From Rickettsia sp. Oklahoma-10 (GTDB taxonomy: Bacteria; Pseudomonadota; Alphaproteobacteria; Rickettsiales; Rickettsiaceae), in NCBI RefSeq assembly GCF_039954865.1, contig NZ_CP157197.1, positions 513,501-577,500 of the forward strand: a DNA stretch of 64,000 bases, given 5' to 3'. A program made the position numbers and the translations under genes. Shown here piece by piece: positions 28,709-39,617 of the stretch. The notes under the pieces are model-generated. The model saw only the letters and a list, made by a program, of their open reading frames with translations. It was not told where the DNA came from and did not search any database. Every line of letters begins with the position of its first letter. Position 1 is the stretch's first letter.

Positions 28709-29911
28709 TTAAGATAAATATACTTCCTTATCTAAAGTATTTTCGCTGTTGTCTATAATCATAGTAATTGTTGCATCGCCGGTAATATTGATAGTAGTAC
28801 GGAGCATATCAAGTATTCGGTCAATACCGGCAATAATTGCTACTCCCTCTATGGGTAAGTGAACCGAAGAAAGAACCATAGGAAGCATTATTAAAGAGGC
28901 ACCAGGAATACCAGCACCGCCGATAGAGCCAAGTGTTGAAGTGAGAATAATTACTAAATAGTCATGAGGAGCAAGTGTTACTCCCATCATCTGAGCAAAA
29001 AATATAGTAGTAAGAGATAAATTTATAGCAAAGCCATCCATATTAATTGATGCACCTATTGGAAGTACGAACGCAGTACTAGACTCTGAAATGCCAAGTT
29101 TTTCACGACAAACTTGCATAGTAGTTGCAAGAGTTGCTTTACTACTTGAAGTAGCAAAAGCAAGCATCTGATACTCAAAACTTTTCTTATAAAAAGGTAT
29201 GGGGGAAACACGGCAGAATACATATATAAGTAAGCCAAAAACTAAATATTGAAACGTCATAGCCACAACTACCGCTACAACAAGTTTTGATAAACTAATC
29301 ATTACCTCAACTCCTTGCATACCTACAATCCAGCCTGTTAAGGCAAAAGCACCGTAAGGGGATAATTGAATAACAAACGATATCATTTTTAATATTAATT
29401 TTGACATTACATGAATTAAATCAGTAATAGGTTCACTGATAGATTTCATTTTATTTAAGGTAATTCCAACAAAAATAGCAAAAAATACAACTTGTAAGAC
29501 ATCGCCGTTTGCAAAAGCTCCAACTGCATTATCAGGGACAATATTTACAAAAAAATCAATTATATTAAATGAAGTTCTACTTGTCGTTCCTGAATAGGCA
29601 AGATCTATAATATGTAGGCCTACTCCAGGCTTTAATACTAAGGCAACAGTGAGTCCAAAAATCGTGGCAAAAAAAGTAGTACCTAAAAAAGCGGCTACCG
29701 CTTTCATTCCTACTCTACCGAGTGTGGAAGTATCGTTCATACTAGTGATACCAGAAACCAAACTGAAGAAAATTAAAGGAGTAATGATCATTTTTATCAA
29801 ACGTAAGAAAATGTCACCAATAGGTTTAATATAATTAACATATTGTGGTAAGTATATACCAAATATTATACCTAAGATTAACCCTAAGGTAACTTTTTGC
29901 CATAATTTCAT
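28709..29911 (-). CDS. gltP: Dicarboxylate/amino acid:cation symporter (DAACS family)
   Basis: This 400-residue inner-membrane symporter is of the glutamate/aspartate/C4-dicarboxylate family. It has eight helices plus two hairpins, with the serine-rich hairpin near ATSSSKATLATTM, the LPIGASINMDG signature in helix 7, and GIPGASLIML in the second hairpin. The substrate could be glutamate, aspartate or a dicarboxylate; the exact choice cannot be read. It probably imports host metabolites to feed the TCA cycle. It lies downstream of cutA with a 39-base gap, maybe on the same transcript. Confidence 0.92.
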   Translation of the reverse strand: MKLWQKVTLGLILGIIFGIYLPQYVNYIKPIGDIFLRLIKMIITPLIFFSLVSGITSMNDTSTLGRVGMKAVAAFLGTTFFATIFGLTVALVLKPGVGLHIIDLAYSGTTSRTSFNIIDFFVNIVPDNAVGAFANGDVLQVVFFAIFVGITLNKMKSISEPITDLIHVMSKLILKMISFVIQLSPYGAFALTGWIVGMQGVEVMISLSKLVVAVVVAMTFQYLVFGLLIYVFCRVSPIPFYKKSFEYQMLAFATSSSKATLATTMQVCREKLGISESSTAFVLPIGASINMDGFAINLSLTTIFFAQMMGVTLAPHDYLVIILTSTLGSIGGAGIPGASLIMLPMVLSSVHLPIEGVAIIAGIDRILDMLRTTINITGDATITMIIDNSENTLDKEVYLS

Positions 29912-29950
29912 AATTTATTTACTTAATTTTAAATTTGTTTAACTATAAAT

Positions 29951-30415
29951 TTATTTACTATTTTGGTCAATCCATTCTAAGTACTTTTTAAAGCCATAGT
30001 CAATATTTATTTTTATTATTTGTGGTAATTCATAATTATGAATTGAAATGATTTTGTTTTCAAGTTCGTCATAATTAGAAGATTTTGCTTTAATTATAAG
30101 TCTATGTTCGGTTTCTAAAGTTACTCTACCATCCCATCTAAAGTAACTGTTGACATCATCAATCTGAATGCAGGCAGCAAGATTTAATTCTAACAAAATA
30201 GATGCTATTTTCTTGGCAATTTGCAAATCATTAGTAGTAGTTAAAATTAAACAATAATCTTGTATATTCGATGAACTTGAGAAATTGACTATGTCCTCTT
30301 TATGAGTACTAGGATGTTCCAGTATTTTTGTCTGATTCGTACCTCGGCTTATAGATTCCTTACTATCTTCAAAGTTGGTCTGCATATAACCCCTCTTCAT
30401 TTTACCGAGATACAT
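29951..30415 (-). CDS. cutA: CutA-like protein with repeat-derived N-terminus
   Basis: From about residue 53 to the end (about 102 residues) this is a normal CutA1 trimeric protein, linked to divalent ion tolerance. The signs are YCLILTTTNDLQIAKKIA, LNLAACIQI and FRWDGRV...EHRLIIKA. The first 50 residues (MKRGYMQTNFEDSKE and onward) have no place in CutA. They match the translation of a repeat that occurs outside genes at 38.8 kb (MKKSYMKINFKKSKE). The start at 30415 is supported by a GAGG box seven bases upstream, inside the end of queD, so the extension may be translated. Alternative starts inside the repeat also exist. Confidence 0.88.
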   Translation of the reverse strand: MYLGKMKRGYMQTNFEDSKESISRGTNQTKILEHPSTHKEDIVNFSSSSNIQDYCLILTTTNDLQIAKKIASILLELNLAACIQIDDVNSYFRWDGRVTLETEHRLIIKAKSSNYDELENKIISIHNYELPQIIKINIDYGFKKYLEWIDQNSK

Positions 30416-30417
30416 GT

Positions 30418-30834
30418 CTAAACCTCAACAAAACAATTAGGTGTTTCAAATAGTTTGAGGCTAGTAATAGAGAACTTTTGGTTTATGAAAAGTTTAGGAA
30501 AAATTTCATCTTTTAAATGTATTACTATATTTTCAGCAGTCGGGTTATTGTTCATGTAATATATTTTTTGACCGGTACAATGTTCTATTTGCTGTCCCAT
30601 TTCCTTATCGTCTTGATGTAGAATTAGGCTATGATCAAAATTTTCATCAATCCATTTTTTTACCAAATCCTTAATTAAACTAAAATCGATTACCATACCA
30701 AGTTTATCGGTTTTATTTGCAGCTATAGTTATCTCAAGAACATAGCGATGGCCATGTAAAAACTGACATTTATTTTGATGTCCAATAATTCTATGTCCCG
30801 AATCAAATTCAATGCGACGAGTACATTTTATCAT
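30418..30834 (-). CDS. queD: 6-carboxy-5,6,7,8-tetrahydropterin synthase QueD
   Basis: This 138-residue enzyme of the PTPS family converts dihydroneopterin triphosphate to carboxytetrahydropterin in queuosine biosynthesis. Zinc ligands H14, H27 and H29 and the catalytic cysteine C23 are in place ([19 protein letters not shown]). The C-terminal [13 protein letters not shown] with the substrate-binding glutamate is also present. AGGAG precedes the ATG. Only two bases separate its stop from the cutA start, which indicates coupling. Confidence 0.92.
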   Translation of the reverse strand: MIKCTRRIEFDSGHRIIGHQNKCQFLHGHRYVLEITIAANKTDKLGMVIDFSLIKDLVKKWIDENFDHSLILHQDDKEMGQQIEHCTGQKIYYMNNNPTAENIVIHLKDEIFPKLFINQKFSITSLKLFETPNCFVEV

Positions 30835-30847
30835 GATATATACTCCT

Positions 30848-30985
30848 AATAAATGAAAAGTAGATAAATGAAATTTAATTTGGAAAAGAGCAAGGTGTTT
30901 TGATATTTTTAACCAACCGTAACGTAGTAAAACTTACTTGAGGATTCAAAATGAAAAACAACTTACCCAATTTAAATTAAAACGA
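30848..30985. repeat. Repeat, family C (copy 2)
   Basis: ATGAAATTTAATTTGGAAAA near 30868 reads MKFNLEKSK, the family C core. AAATTTAATTTGG and its inverse CCAATTTAAATT at the right end form the arms. It lies between queD and sucB. Confidence 0.6.
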
Positions 30986-30991
30986 GTGTAA

Positions 30992-32197
30992 TTATAAGTT
31001 TAACAATAATTTCTCAGGATTCTCAATGAGCTGCTTAATTTTTACCAAGAACGATACTCCTTCTTTTCCATCAATTATACGATGATCATAGGATAAAGCT
31101 ATATACATCATCGGACGCACTTCAATTTTACCGTCTATAACTACGGCTCTTTCCTCAGTTTTGTGTAAACCTAAAATACCTGATTGAGGGGGATTAATAA
31201 TTGGCGTGGATAATAATGAGCCATATACGCCGCCGTTAGAAATCGAAAATGTCCCTCCTGACAAGTCAGTCATAGAAAGCTTGCCTTCACGTGCCTTTTT
31301 AGCCAAAGTTCCTATCGCTTTTTCTACTTCAGCAAATCCCATTTTATCAGCGTCTCTCACAACAGGTACGACAAGCCCTTGCTCTGTTCCGACAGCTACT
31401 CCTATATCGTAATAATTTTTATATACTAAATCATTGCCGTTTATTTCAGCATTTACCGATGGAATAAGCTTTAAAGCTTCTATAGTTGCTTTGACAAAAA
31501 ACGACATAAATCCAAGTTTCACAGCATGCTTTTTCTCAAACTCTTCTTTATATTGATTACGCAAGGCAATTACTTTTGACATATCGATTTCATTGAAAGT
31601 AGTCAAAATAGCTGCCGTATTTTGTGAATCTTTCAAGCGTTGTGCAATAGTTTTACGTAAACGTGACATACGAACACGTTGGACCCTATCTTCATTAGAT
31701 TTACTCATTGTAGGAGTAGAAGTAGTTACAGTCGGAGCGTTTAGTATTTCAAGCACGTCACCTTTGGTAATCCTACTGTCTCTACCTGTACCTTTTATGT
31801 TATTTGGATCAAGCTGATTTTCGGTAACTAATTTTTGTACAGAAGGGGCAAGAATATTATTAGCAACGGCAGGTTTCGCTACAGCCTTTTCTGAAGTATT
31901 TTGCATGGCTGCTTGAGGGTTTGCAGATTCATTATTAGTACTGTCAGTACTTGCAACCACTCCTTCATTTATTTCAGCTATTTCTTCACCAATTGTAACA
32001 TTTTCACCGTCAGTTTTCAATATTTTACCTATAGTACCGCTGCAAGGAGCATTAACTTCTAACGTTACTTTTTCGGTTTCGATTTCTAACAGTAGGTCAT
32101 CGGTTATAACTGAATCACCTTCTTTCTTATACCACTTGGCAATAGTTGCATCCGTTACAGATTCCCCAAGTGACGGTACTATAATTTTAATACTCAT
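30992..32197 (-). CDS. sucB: 2-oxoglutarate dehydrogenase E2 (dihydrolipoyl succinyltransferase)
   Basis: This 401-residue E2 core of the 2-oxoglutarate dehydrogenase complex transfers the succinyl group to CoA in the TCA cycle. There are three domains. The lipoyl domain has its lysine in [14 protein letters not shown] (residue about 43). The peripheral subunit-binding domain is [15 protein letters not shown]...[13 protein letters not shown]. The catalytic domain has [12 protein letters not shown] near the C-terminus. GAGGAG precedes the ATG. It lies downstream of sucA with a palindromic repeat between. Confidence 0.96.
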   Translation of the reverse strand: MSIKIIVPSLGESVTDATIAKWYKKEGDSVITDDLLLEIETEKVTLEVNAPCSGTIGKILKTDGENVTIGEEIAEINEGVVASTDSTNNESANPQAAMQNTSEKAVAKPAVANNILAPSVQKLVTENQLDPNNIKGTGRDSRITKGDVLEILNAPTVTTSTPTMSKSNEDRVQRVRMSRLRKTIAQRLKDSQNTAAILTTFNEIDMSKVIALRNQYKEEFEKKHAVKLGFMSFFVKATIEALKLIPSVNAEINGNDLVYKNYYDIGVAVGTEQGLVVPVVRDADKMGFAEVEKAIGTLAKKAREGKLSMTDLSGGTFSISNGGVYGSLLSTPIINPPQSGILGLHKTEERAVVIDGKIEVRPMMYIALSYDHRIIDGKEGVSFLVKIKQLIENPEKLLLNL

Positions 32198-32235
32198 AAT
32201 TTATTTACTCCTCAAAAATCGAAAAACGTATTCGG

Positions 32236-32341
32236 TATTATAACTGTGTTTTGACTACAGTATCCAGAAAAACAATAGAGAATACTAATAATTTTAGTAT
32301 TTTACACGCGATCCTGAGATCAAGGCGCGTTATGACAACTT
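32236..32341. repeat. Palindromic repeat remnant between sucA and sucB
   Basis: Contains ACAGTATCCAGAAAAACAA and ATACTAATAATTTTAGTATT (an inner hairpin), with GATCAAGGCGCG and TATGACA at the right, all typical of the RPE-like repeats here. The arms are partly degraded. Confidence 0.55.
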
Positions 32342-32369
32342 AATTTTTCAAACTATCTAACCACAATAT

Positions 32370-35159
32370 TCAAACCTTTATAGCTGCTTTTAGCAATTTT
32401 TCTTGCTGTTTATTATGTACTTGCAGCGAACCTACTGCAGGGGAGGCTGATTCCTCTCTACCTACATATTTAAATTCGTTATTAATTCCAGCTTCTTTTA
32501 AAGCATCGTTTAAATGAGAAACTATATAAAGCCAGGCTCCCATATTTTTCGGTTCTTCCTGACACCAAATAAATTCCTGTGTCCTATTATATTTTTTTAA
32601 TAATGATGCTACAACCTTTTTTTCAAAAGGATATAATTGTTCTAACCTAATAATCGCTATATTACTATTATTCCCACGCATTTCCAACAAATCATAATAT
32701 ACCTTGCCACTACATAAAATTACTTTTGTAATATTGTTTGCATCTACTTTATTTACTTCATCTAAAACTGGTAAGAAAGTAGTATTTTCACCTATCTCAT
32801 CAAGTTTAGATACAGCATATTTATGACGTAATAATGATTTCGGTGACATTACAATTAATGGTTTGCGGGTATCATCGAGTATTTGGCGACGTAGCAGATG
32901 AAAAATTGAAGCAGGAGTAGTAGGATATGTAACATACATGTTATCTGCTGCAGCTAATTGTAAAAATCTCTCAAGCCTTGCCGAGCTATGCTCTGGTCCT
33001 TGTCCCTCAAATGCATGAGGTAACAAAACCACAAGCCCGCTCATACAAAGCCATTTAGTTTCACTGCTTGAAATAAACTGATCAAAAATAATTTGAGCTC
33101 CATTAGCAAAATCGCCGAATTGTGCCTCCCACAAAATCAGGTTTTTAGGATTTACTAAAGAATAACCGTATTCAAAACCAAGCGCTGCATATTCAGATAA
33201 ATTACTATTGGTTACCTCATATTTTGCTTGCTTTTCCGATAAATTATTTAAAGGTATATAGGTAGTATCGTCAATTTGGTGATGCAATACCGAATGACGA
33301 TGCGAGAAAGTACCGCGTCCTGAATCCTGTCCTGTTAATCTTATATAAGTTCCTGTATTAAGCAGCGTTGCGAAAGCTAACTGCTCTGCCGTCGCCCAGT
33401 CAATAGTCTGGTCTATAGTTAAACTAGCCTTTCTATTATCAAATAATTTTACAAGTTTTGGATTAACAGCAAAATTTTTCGGTATTTCGCATAGTTTACT
33501 TCCTAAATCTTGTAATATTTCTTTATTTATACCTGTTACTGCAGTAGATTTGAGAGTACGAGAAATGCCTTGCCATAAACCGCCTAAGAAATGAGCTTCG
33601 TGTTTATAACTTTTAGCCTGCTCATATTCATTATCTAGCTTTGCTTTAAATTCTTCTTTTAATTTAGGAAAATAATTATTATCAATTATACCACTTTTTA
33701 CTAACTTATTTGCATAAATATTTCCAGGGGTAGGTTTTCTTTTAATAATGTTATACATCTTGCCTTGTGTATACATCGGTTCGTCACCCTCATTATGCCC
33801 GTATTTTCGGTAACAAACAATTTCTACTACAACATCTTTACCAAATTTCTGCCTATATTCTACAGCAATATTAGTTGCTTTTAACACTGCCTCTATATCG
33901 TCACCGTTAACGTGTAAAATTGGAGCAGCTATTATTTTAGCGAACTCTGTAGAATATCTACTCGCTCTAATATCCGTAGCATTTGCTGTAAAACCTAGCT
34001 GATTATTAATGACAAAATGTAATATCCCGCCGATATCATAAGCGGCTAAAGGTGACATTGCTAGACTCTCTGCTACTACACCTTGACCGCAAAAAGCAGC
34101 GTCACCATGCACTAAAATAGCTTTGACTTTATTACGTTTAGTATCTTTAAGTATATCTTGCTTTGCTCTTACTTTTCCTGCAACTATAGGGTTTACTGCC
34201 TCTAAATGCGATGGATTATCGGCTAATGATAAATGTATTTTCTTATCCCCTATGACTCTATCCGAGGAATAGCCTAAGTGATATTTTACATCGCCTGAAA
34301 CATTTAGCTCATCAGGAAATGTGTTGCCGCTTATGAAGTCTGCAATAACGGCTTTATATGGTTTGCCAACTACTTTAGTCAGGGTGTTTAACCTCCCTCG
34401 ATGTGCCATACCGATGACAACTTCTTCAACACCTTGATGCATAGATAAATCTATAGCTTTACTCATGGCGACTATAGAAGCATCACCACCCTCAATGGAA
34501 AAACGCTTAGCTCCAGGGAATTTTATATGTAGATATTGTTCAAACCCTTCTACTTCTACTAAATCATTTAAGATAGTTTTTTTGTCTTCAGAAGAAAAGG
34601 TAACATCGTGTTCTAGCTTATTATATAACCAGGTTTTTTCTTCTACATTTTCTACTTGTTCAAACTCTATACCTATAGAATTTGTATAAATTTTATCAAG
34701 CTTGGTCACTAATTCAGATAATTTGCAGTTCCAAGTACCCACAAATTCATCTCTAATATTAATATTTTCTTCTAGCTGACCGCTATCAAAACCAAAAGTT
34801 TCGATATTAAGCTTTAAATCATTTTTTGTTTTACGTATTTCAAGACCAAGCGGGTCAAGATTTGCTAAATAATGAGCATGCTTGCGATAAGCATTTATCA
34901 TTTCTTTAGCTTTGAAACTATTTAAGCTTTCAGCAGATAGATTATTATTTAACAATTCTGTTTTAGTATCATCAGAGATAATTATTTTTGCTGTACTTTT
35001 ATTAAACAAATATTCATTATTGTCTTTAACCTGAGAAAAAAAGTCTAGCCAAGTTTGATCAACTGAAGCGGGATTTGTTAAATATTGTCTATATAGCTCT
35101 TCAACAAAAACAGCATTCCCGCCAAATAAGAAGTCTGTTGTTTTTAAATATTTGTTCAT
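32370..35159 (-). CDS. sucA: 2-oxoglutarate dehydrogenase E1
   Basis: This 929-residue thiamin diphosphate enzyme decarboxylates 2-oxoglutarate. The N-terminus has the short E2-binding segment ([20 protein letters not shown]). GMAHRGRLN is the family signature. The thiamin region is [15 protein letters not shown], then [36 protein letters not shown] and the C-terminal [10 protein letters not shown] are all conserved. Complete in length. It lies upstream of sucB, as in most bacteria. Confidence 0.97.
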   Translation of the reverse strand: MNKYLKTTDFLFGGNAVFVEELYRQYLTNPASVDQTWLDFFSQVKDNNEYLFNKSTAKIIISDDTKTELLNNNLSAESLNSFKAKEMINAYRKHAHYLANLDPLGLEIRKTKNDLKLNIETFGFDSGQLEENINIRDEFVGTWNCKLSELVTKLDKIYTNSIGIEFEQVENVEEKTWLYNKLEHDVTFSSEDKKTILNDLVEVEGFEQYLHIKFPGAKRFSIEGGDASIVAMSKAIDLSMHQGVEEVVIGMAHRGRLNTLTKVVGKPYKAVIADFISGNTFPDELNVSGDVKYHLGYSSDRVIGDKKIHLSLADNPSHLEAVNPIVAGKVRAKQDILKDTKRNKVKAILVHGDAAFCGQGVVAESLAMSPLAAYDIGGILHFVINNQLGFTANATDIRASRYSTEFAKIIAAPILHVNGDDIEAVLKATNIAVEYRQKFGKDVVVEIVCYRKYGHNEGDEPMYTQGKMYNIIKRKPTPGNIYANKLVKSGIIDNNYFPKLKEEFKAKLDNEYEQAKSYKHEAHFLGGLWQGISRTLKSTAVTGINKEILQDLGSKLCEIPKNFAVNPKLVKLFDNRKASLTIDQTIDWATAEQLAFATLLNTGTYIRLTGQDSGRGTFSHRHSVLHHQIDDTTYIPLNNLSEKQAKYEVTNSNLSEYAALGFEYGYSLVNPKNLILWEAQFGDFANGAQIIFDQFISSSETKWLCMSGLVVLLPHAFEGQGPEHSSARLERFLQLAAADNMYVTYPTTPASIFHLLRRQILDDTRKPLIVMSPKSLLRHKYAVSKLDEIGENTTFLPVLDEVNKVDANNITKVILCSGKVYYDLLEMRGNNSNIAIIRLEQLYPFEKKVVASLLKKYNRTQEFIWCQEEPKNMGAWLYIVSHLNDALKEAGINNEFKYVGREESASPAVGSLQVHNKQQEKLLKAAIKV

Positions 35160-35204
35160 ATTGTTGTTTATATTATTTGATTTTTTATCGTAAATACATC
35201 ATTG

Positions 35205-35395
35205 CAAGGAGGTATTGTTGTGTAGAATGATTTCCACTCTTTTCATCCTGAAACTTGATCGTGGGATCCAGTTAGAAATATCAAAATAATGCACACTCTA
35301 AGTTGTTTTTTATACCCTGTGGTCAAGTTATGTGGTGACACAGCGGGTTTTACCTATCCATGCGGTAAAGTCTTCAATCACTGAGCTCATGACGG
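35205..35395. repeat. Palindromic repeat (RPE-like) between the M32 gene and sucA
   Basis: Contains CCTGAAACTTGATCGTGGGATCCAG, a run through TTTTTTATACCCTGTGGTCAAG, and CATGCGGTAAAG near the right end. These blocks match those at 15.2 and 56.8 kb, though the terminal arms are weaker. Confidence 0.6.
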
Positions 35396-35401
35396 TGTTT
35401 A

Positions 35402-36889
35402 CTATAAATACTTCCTCTCTAAATACTTGATATACCCTTCAGGGTTTATCTTGTCCTCACCGCTAACACTTTTTAATAAATCGGTTGAATTTTTTAACGA
35501 ACCGAGATTTCTAAAATTCTTATTTAGATAATTATTTAGATTACTAAAATCACCCTTTAATATATCCTCTTTTATATTTGGGTGTATCTCTTGTACTTTT
35601 TTCATCACCATTGAAGCAATAATTGCACCATTTGTATAGGCGGGAAAGTAACCGAAACTTCCGTGTGACCAATGAATGTCTTGGAGACAGCCGTTACTGA
35701 AACTTGACGGTTTAATACCTAAATATTCTTCCATCTTACTGTCCCAAAAGTTTGGTAACTCATCAAGGTTTAAATCACCATTGATTAGCAGTTCTTCAAT
35801 CTCGAAACGTAATATTACATGCATTGGATAAGTTAGTTCATCTGCATCCACTCTTATAAAATCAGGCATAACTCTTGTAATTTTTCTATATAAATTTTCT
35901 GCTGAATATTCTTTGCCTTTTATATTAAATTCATTGTGCAGTAATTTGGCTAAAAATTCTGTAAATTCTCTTGATCTACCTATTTGCATCTCCATAAATA
36001 AAGACTGGCTTTCATGAAAAGCTATACCTTTAGCAAGTCCTACCGGTTGTCCTTTATACATTTCTGGTAGATTCTGCTCATATAAAGCATGACCTGTTTC
36101 ATGAATAATCCCCATTAAACCGCTTATGAAATTGTCTTTATCATACCTAGTAGTTAAACGTATATCGTTTGGTGTGCCACCGCAAAAAGGATGAAGTGAT
36201 TCGTCAAGTCGTCCTTTTTTCAGATCAAACTGCATAATTTCTATAATGCGTTTTCCGATACACTTTTGTATCTCAGGATCTAGTCTAATATTCTTTACTA
36301 ATTCTTTTGTACTATTTTGCTTTTCTAAAACTTTATTTATAAGTACCCGAAGTGCTTTTTTAAGTACTGAAAAAACTTGCTTGATCTCGCTACTTTGCCT
36401 GCTTGGATCATACATATCTATTAATGAGTCATATAATCTGCAATTAAAAACATCTGCTCGTGCTTTTGCTATTTCTTTCGTATAATATAAAACTTTTTGT
36501 AAGTGCGGTTTGAATAAATTATAGTCATTGTTTTTTCTTGCTTCTCGCCAAACAAGTTCTGCTTTATTAGTAGCAGCGACTAACTTCTTTTGTAGTTGCT
36601 CATCAACACAATTTGCATCTTTTACCTTTCTCTCAATCTCTCTAATATTAGCATTTTGCCAATAGTTAAGGTTTTTTGATTCTTCTTTTGCCTTGCTAAG
36701 TAGCTCTTGTAGGATAGGAGATTTGAGCATTGCATGAACATGCGACGTTAAAGTTACTATTTCGTTGCTGCGACTCTCACCTGAACCTATAGGCATATTC
36801 ACAGCAATATCCCAGTATAATATGCTTAGAATATTATTAAAATGAGAGATGTTTGAAAATTCATTTTCTAATTTTGTGTAGTTGTTCAT
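35402..36889 (-). CDS. M32 family carboxypeptidase (Taq type)
   Basis: This 495-residue zinc carboxypeptidase removes C-terminal residues from peptides. The zinc site is HETGHALYEQ near residue 265 and the third ligand glutamate follows in HESQSLFMEMQIGRSREF. SFSNGCLQDIHWSHGSFGYF and the end of the protein also fit the family. It probably recycles peptides from host or own proteins in the cytoplasm. It is monocistronic by spacing, with repeats on both sides. Confidence 0.94.
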   Translation of the reverse strand: MNNYTKLENEFSNISHFNNILSILYWDIAVNMPIGSGESRSNEIVTLTSHVHAMLKSPILQELLSKAKEESKNLNYWQNANIREIERKVKDANCVDEQLQKKLVAATNKAELVWREARKNNDYNLFKPHLQKVLYYTKEIAKARADVFNCRLYDSLIDMYDPSRQSSEIKQVFSVLKKALRVLINKVLEKQNSTKELVKNIRLDPEIQKCIGKRIIEIMQFDLKKGRLDESLHPFCGGTPNDIRLTTRYDKDNFISGLMGIIHETGHALYEQNLPEMYKGQPVGLAKGIAFHESQSLFMEMQIGRSREFTEFLAKLLHNEFNIKGKEYSAENLYRKITRVMPDFIRVDADELTYPMHVILRFEIEELLINGDLNLDELPNFWDSKMEEYLGIKPSSFSNGCLQDIHWSHGSFGYFPAYTNGAIIASMVMKKVQEIHPNIKEDILKGDFSNLNNYLNKNFRNLGSLKNSTDLLKSVSGEDKINPEGYIKYLERKYL

Positions 36890-36919
36890 ATTTTCTTCTA
36901 TTGTATGTTTTGTCGTACG

Positions 36920-37064
36920 ACTTCGATGTCATTCCCGTGAAAGCAGGTATCTAAAACATTTAGTGTCATTCCACAAACTTATGGCGGGATCTAGTAATAA
37001 AAGTTACTAGTATCATAGATTACTTCTCTAAATCCCTTGATTAAGTCGCGGGATGACAATGAAT
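36920..37064. repeat. Two palindromic repeat units between recN and the M32 gene
   Basis: GATGTCATTCCCGTGAAAGCAG at the left and, from 36964, TGTCATTCCACAAACTTATGG with the inverse TTAAGTCGCGGGATGACA on the right. AAAGTTACTAGTATCATAG lies inside. The GTCATTCC / GGATGACA ends are shared with other repeats of the window. Confidence 0.65.
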
Positions 37065-37065
37065 A

Positions 37066-38709
37066 CTAATACAAATGCAACAATTCCTTTGCTGCCTTTA
37101 AACTTGCCTCGGTAATTGTTTTACCTGAAATCATGCGGGCAAGTTCCTCTTGTCTTTCAGATAAATTCAAAGTTTTTGCCGTTACCTTTGTTTCATTTTC
37201 TAGCTGCGTTTTCTCAATTTTGATATGTAAGTCGGCTTTACCTGCTACTTGAGGTTGGTGTGTAATAACTATTACTTGAGTAAAAGTACTAAGATTTTTT
37301 AATCTCTCACCTACTTTATCTGCAACTGCACCGCCGATTCCAACATCTATTTCATCAAATATAATAGACGGTTTTAACATTTTATCAAATAGAGCAGTTT
37401 TTAAAGCAAGCATGAACCTTGATAATTCACCGCCGGAAGCAATTTTATTGATTGCTTCCGCTGTTGTTCCAGGGTTAGTAGAAGCCTTAAACACAATATC
37501 GTCATTACCACACGCTGTCAGTTCTTTTCTAGTAGTTATTTCAATTCTAAAGATTGCTTTTGCCATTTTAAGCTGTTGTAGCTCCTGATGCAACGATTCT
37601 TCTAGATGTTTTGCAGCAATAAGACGCTTTGTAGATAAACCGCTTGCTAGTTCATAATATTTTTTCTGCAATAGCACTTCTTGAGCTTTTAACTCATTGA
37701 TATTTGTTATTTTATTTTTTAATATACTGAGCTGCTCTAAAGATTTATCTAAAAATACACCTAACTCATCAGCAGGAACATTATATTTACGACTAATAGC
37801 TTTTATTAAAAATAATCTTTCTTCTATTTCTTCAAGATTATATTCCTCATAATTAAACCTATCTAACAGGTTTGATAATTTTTGGCGTGCTATTTCTAAA
37901 TTATTATAGGCTTCTTCTAAACTTGTAGCGATAGTTTTAAAATGTTCATGTTGACCTTGTCTTGCTAATAATTTTTCTGCTCTATTAATTGAAATATTTA
38001 TTTCGGGATTGTTAATCTGTTCTAGAATACCTTTTATTAGTTGTAACTCTTTATCTTTATTTTGCAAATCTTTTCGTATATTTGATAATTTTTCTTCTTC
38101 ACCTATTTGAATGTTCAACTTAGATAATTCTTCCGTTGCAAAGTTTAAATAATCAATTTCTTGTTTTATAGAATTGTGTTTAAGTGTTATTTCAGCAATT
38201 TCTTTCCGAGTATCTTGCCAAACCTGATAACATTTGGTAAGCTCTGCTCGGAAGTCCAAAAGATTTCCGTAACTGTCTAAAATATCACGCTGCGTATTTG
38301 CTTCTAGAAGCGAAATATTATTATTTTGTCCATAAAGCTCAAATAAGTAAGTAGCTAATTGTTGCATAATAGTCTTATTAACTACTTGATTATTAATGAA
38401 GAAATTTTTGCGTCCCTCGGCTTTTTGCAAACACTTTACAAGTAATAACTCTTCAGGTTCAATAAAATTTTTGAGTAGAAAATTTTTAATTTTTTCATTT
38501 AAAATGAATATTATATTAACAGCAGCGTAATCTTTTCCATGCTTTATTATGTTGTGTGAAGTTTTATAACCTAGGCAAAATAAAATAGCATCAAGCAAAA
38601 TAGACTTACCGGCTCCTGTCTCACCGGTAATAACACATAAACCTTTATTAAACTCAATTTCCAGCTCGTCTATTAGAATGAAATTCTTAACTAAAATACT
38701 CTGGAGCAT
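37066..38709 (-). CDS. recN: DNA repair protein RecN
   Basis: This 547-residue SMC-like ATPase acts in recombination repair of double-strand breaks. Walker A GETGAGKS is at residues 29-36. A long coiled-coil middle (about residues 150-370) is followed by the signature ASGGELSRFMLALK and the Walker B sequence IIFDEIDVGIGG. IVITHQPQVA closes the ATPase head. Complete in length. It is followed, after a gap with a family C repeat, by bamD transcribed in the same direction upstream. Confidence 0.96.
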   Translation of the reverse strand: MLQSILVKNFILIDELEIEFNKGLCVITGETGAGKSILLDAILFCLGYKTSHNIIKHGKDYAAVNIIFILNEKIKNFLLKNFIEPEELLLVKCLQKAEGRKNFFINNQVVNKTIMQQLATYLFELYGQNNNISLLEANTQRDILDSYGNLLDFRAELTKCYQVWQDTRKEIAEITLKHNSIKQEIDYLNFATEELSKLNIQIGEEEKLSNIRKDLQNKDKELQLIKGILEQINNPEINISINRAEKLLARQGQHEHFKTIATSLEEAYNNLEIARQKLSNLLDRFNYEEYNLEEIEERLFLIKAISRKYNVPADELGVFLDKSLEQLSILKNKITNINELKAQEVLLQKKYYELASGLSTKRLIAAKHLEESLHQELQQLKMAKAIFRIEITTRKELTACGNDDIVFKASTNPGTTAEAINKIASGGELSRFMLALKTALFDKMLKPSIIFDEIDVGIGGAVADKVGERLKNLSTFTQVIVITHQPQVAGKADLHIKIEKTQLENETKVTAKTLNLSERQEELARMISGKTITEASLKAAKELLHLY

Positions 38710-38744
38710 AATTATACTAATATATCACTTCAAAAATTGGTATT

Positions 38745-38868
38745 GTTATTCTACAAGAGTGCAGGGAGCTACGTATTAATAATAATATACGCTCCACTCC
38801 TTGCCTTGTAAATTCCTTACTCTTTTTAAAGTTGATCTTCATATAACTCTTCTTCATATTTACCGATA
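38745..38868. repeat. Repeat, family C (copy 3)
   Basis: Read on the minus strand this copy gives MKKSYMKINFKKSKE, then FTRQGVERI, closely matching the N-terminal extension of CutA. It is intergenic between recN and bamD. Its inner part AATAATAATATACGCTCCAC is flanked by near-inverse GGGAGCTACG. Confidence 0.65.
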
Positions 38869-38873
38869 TCATA

Positions 38874-39617
38874 CTACTTGACTAACTTATATGCATAACT
38901 ATACCAATGACTCTCGGGGTAGTTATAACCTAGTATTGAGGCATATTTTTTTGCTTCATCTGGTAGTCCGAGTATCATGTAGCTTTCAGCTAAACGGTAA
39001 AGAGCTTCTAGCGAATGAGAAGTAGTTTGATAATTATTAATTACCTCTTCAAATCTGTTAATTGCTGCCATAGGATTTTTTTTCTTTAAGTAAAAACGAC
39101 CTACCATCATCTCTTTAGCTGCTAGATGATCATTTACTAGGTCAATTTTTAAAGATGCATCAATAGCATATTTGGTATTTGGGAATTTGTCTATTACGTC
39201 TTTAAAACTGTCTTTAGCAAGGAGAGTTCTAGAGTGATCATGTTTTACATCAGAAATCAACATATAATATGATAGAGCTTTAAGGTAATATGCATAAGCA
39301 ATATCAACATTTGCAGGATGCAAATTAATAAACGTATCAAGTATATCAACTGCTTCTTCATATTGAGTAGCAAGGAATAAAGAATAAGCCTGCATCAATT
39401 CAGCTTGTGGCGTTATTTCATTACCTGGATGTTGATAAAATACTCTTCCAAATTCTTCTGCAGCTTTCTTATATTTTTTCTTTTCTAACAAAGTAATACC
39501 TTCGTTATAAAGAGTTGTAATAGGAACTACTATATCATCATTGTTTTTTTTGCTTTTACAGCCACTTAAAAATAGTCCTATAATGAACAGGACACTTAAT
39601 AATTTTGCTAATTTCAT
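38874..39617 (-). CDS. bamD: Outer membrane assembly lipoprotein BamD
   Basis: This 247-residue lipoprotein contains five TPR-like units. The signal peptide ends with the lipobox LSGC (lipidated C20). The N-terminal repeat TLYNEGITLLEKKKYKKAAE and the following EFGRVFYQHPGNE are typical of BamD. It is essential in the Bam complex, where it binds BamA and the substrate signal. It precedes recN in transcription order, the common bamD-recN neighbourhood in alphaproteobacteria. Confidence 0.94.
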   Translation of the reverse strand: MKLAKLLSVLFIIGLFLSGCKSKKNNDDIVVPITTLYNEGITLLEKKKYKKAAEEFGRVFYQHPGNEITPQAELMQAYSLFLATQYEEAVDILDTFINLHPANVDIAYAYYLKALSYYMLISDVKHDHSRTLLAKDSFKDVIDKFPNTKYAIDASLKIDLVNDHLAAKEMMVGRFYLKKKNPMAAINRFEEVINNYQTTSHSLEALYRLAESYMILGLPDEAKKYASILGYNYPESHWYSYAYKLVK

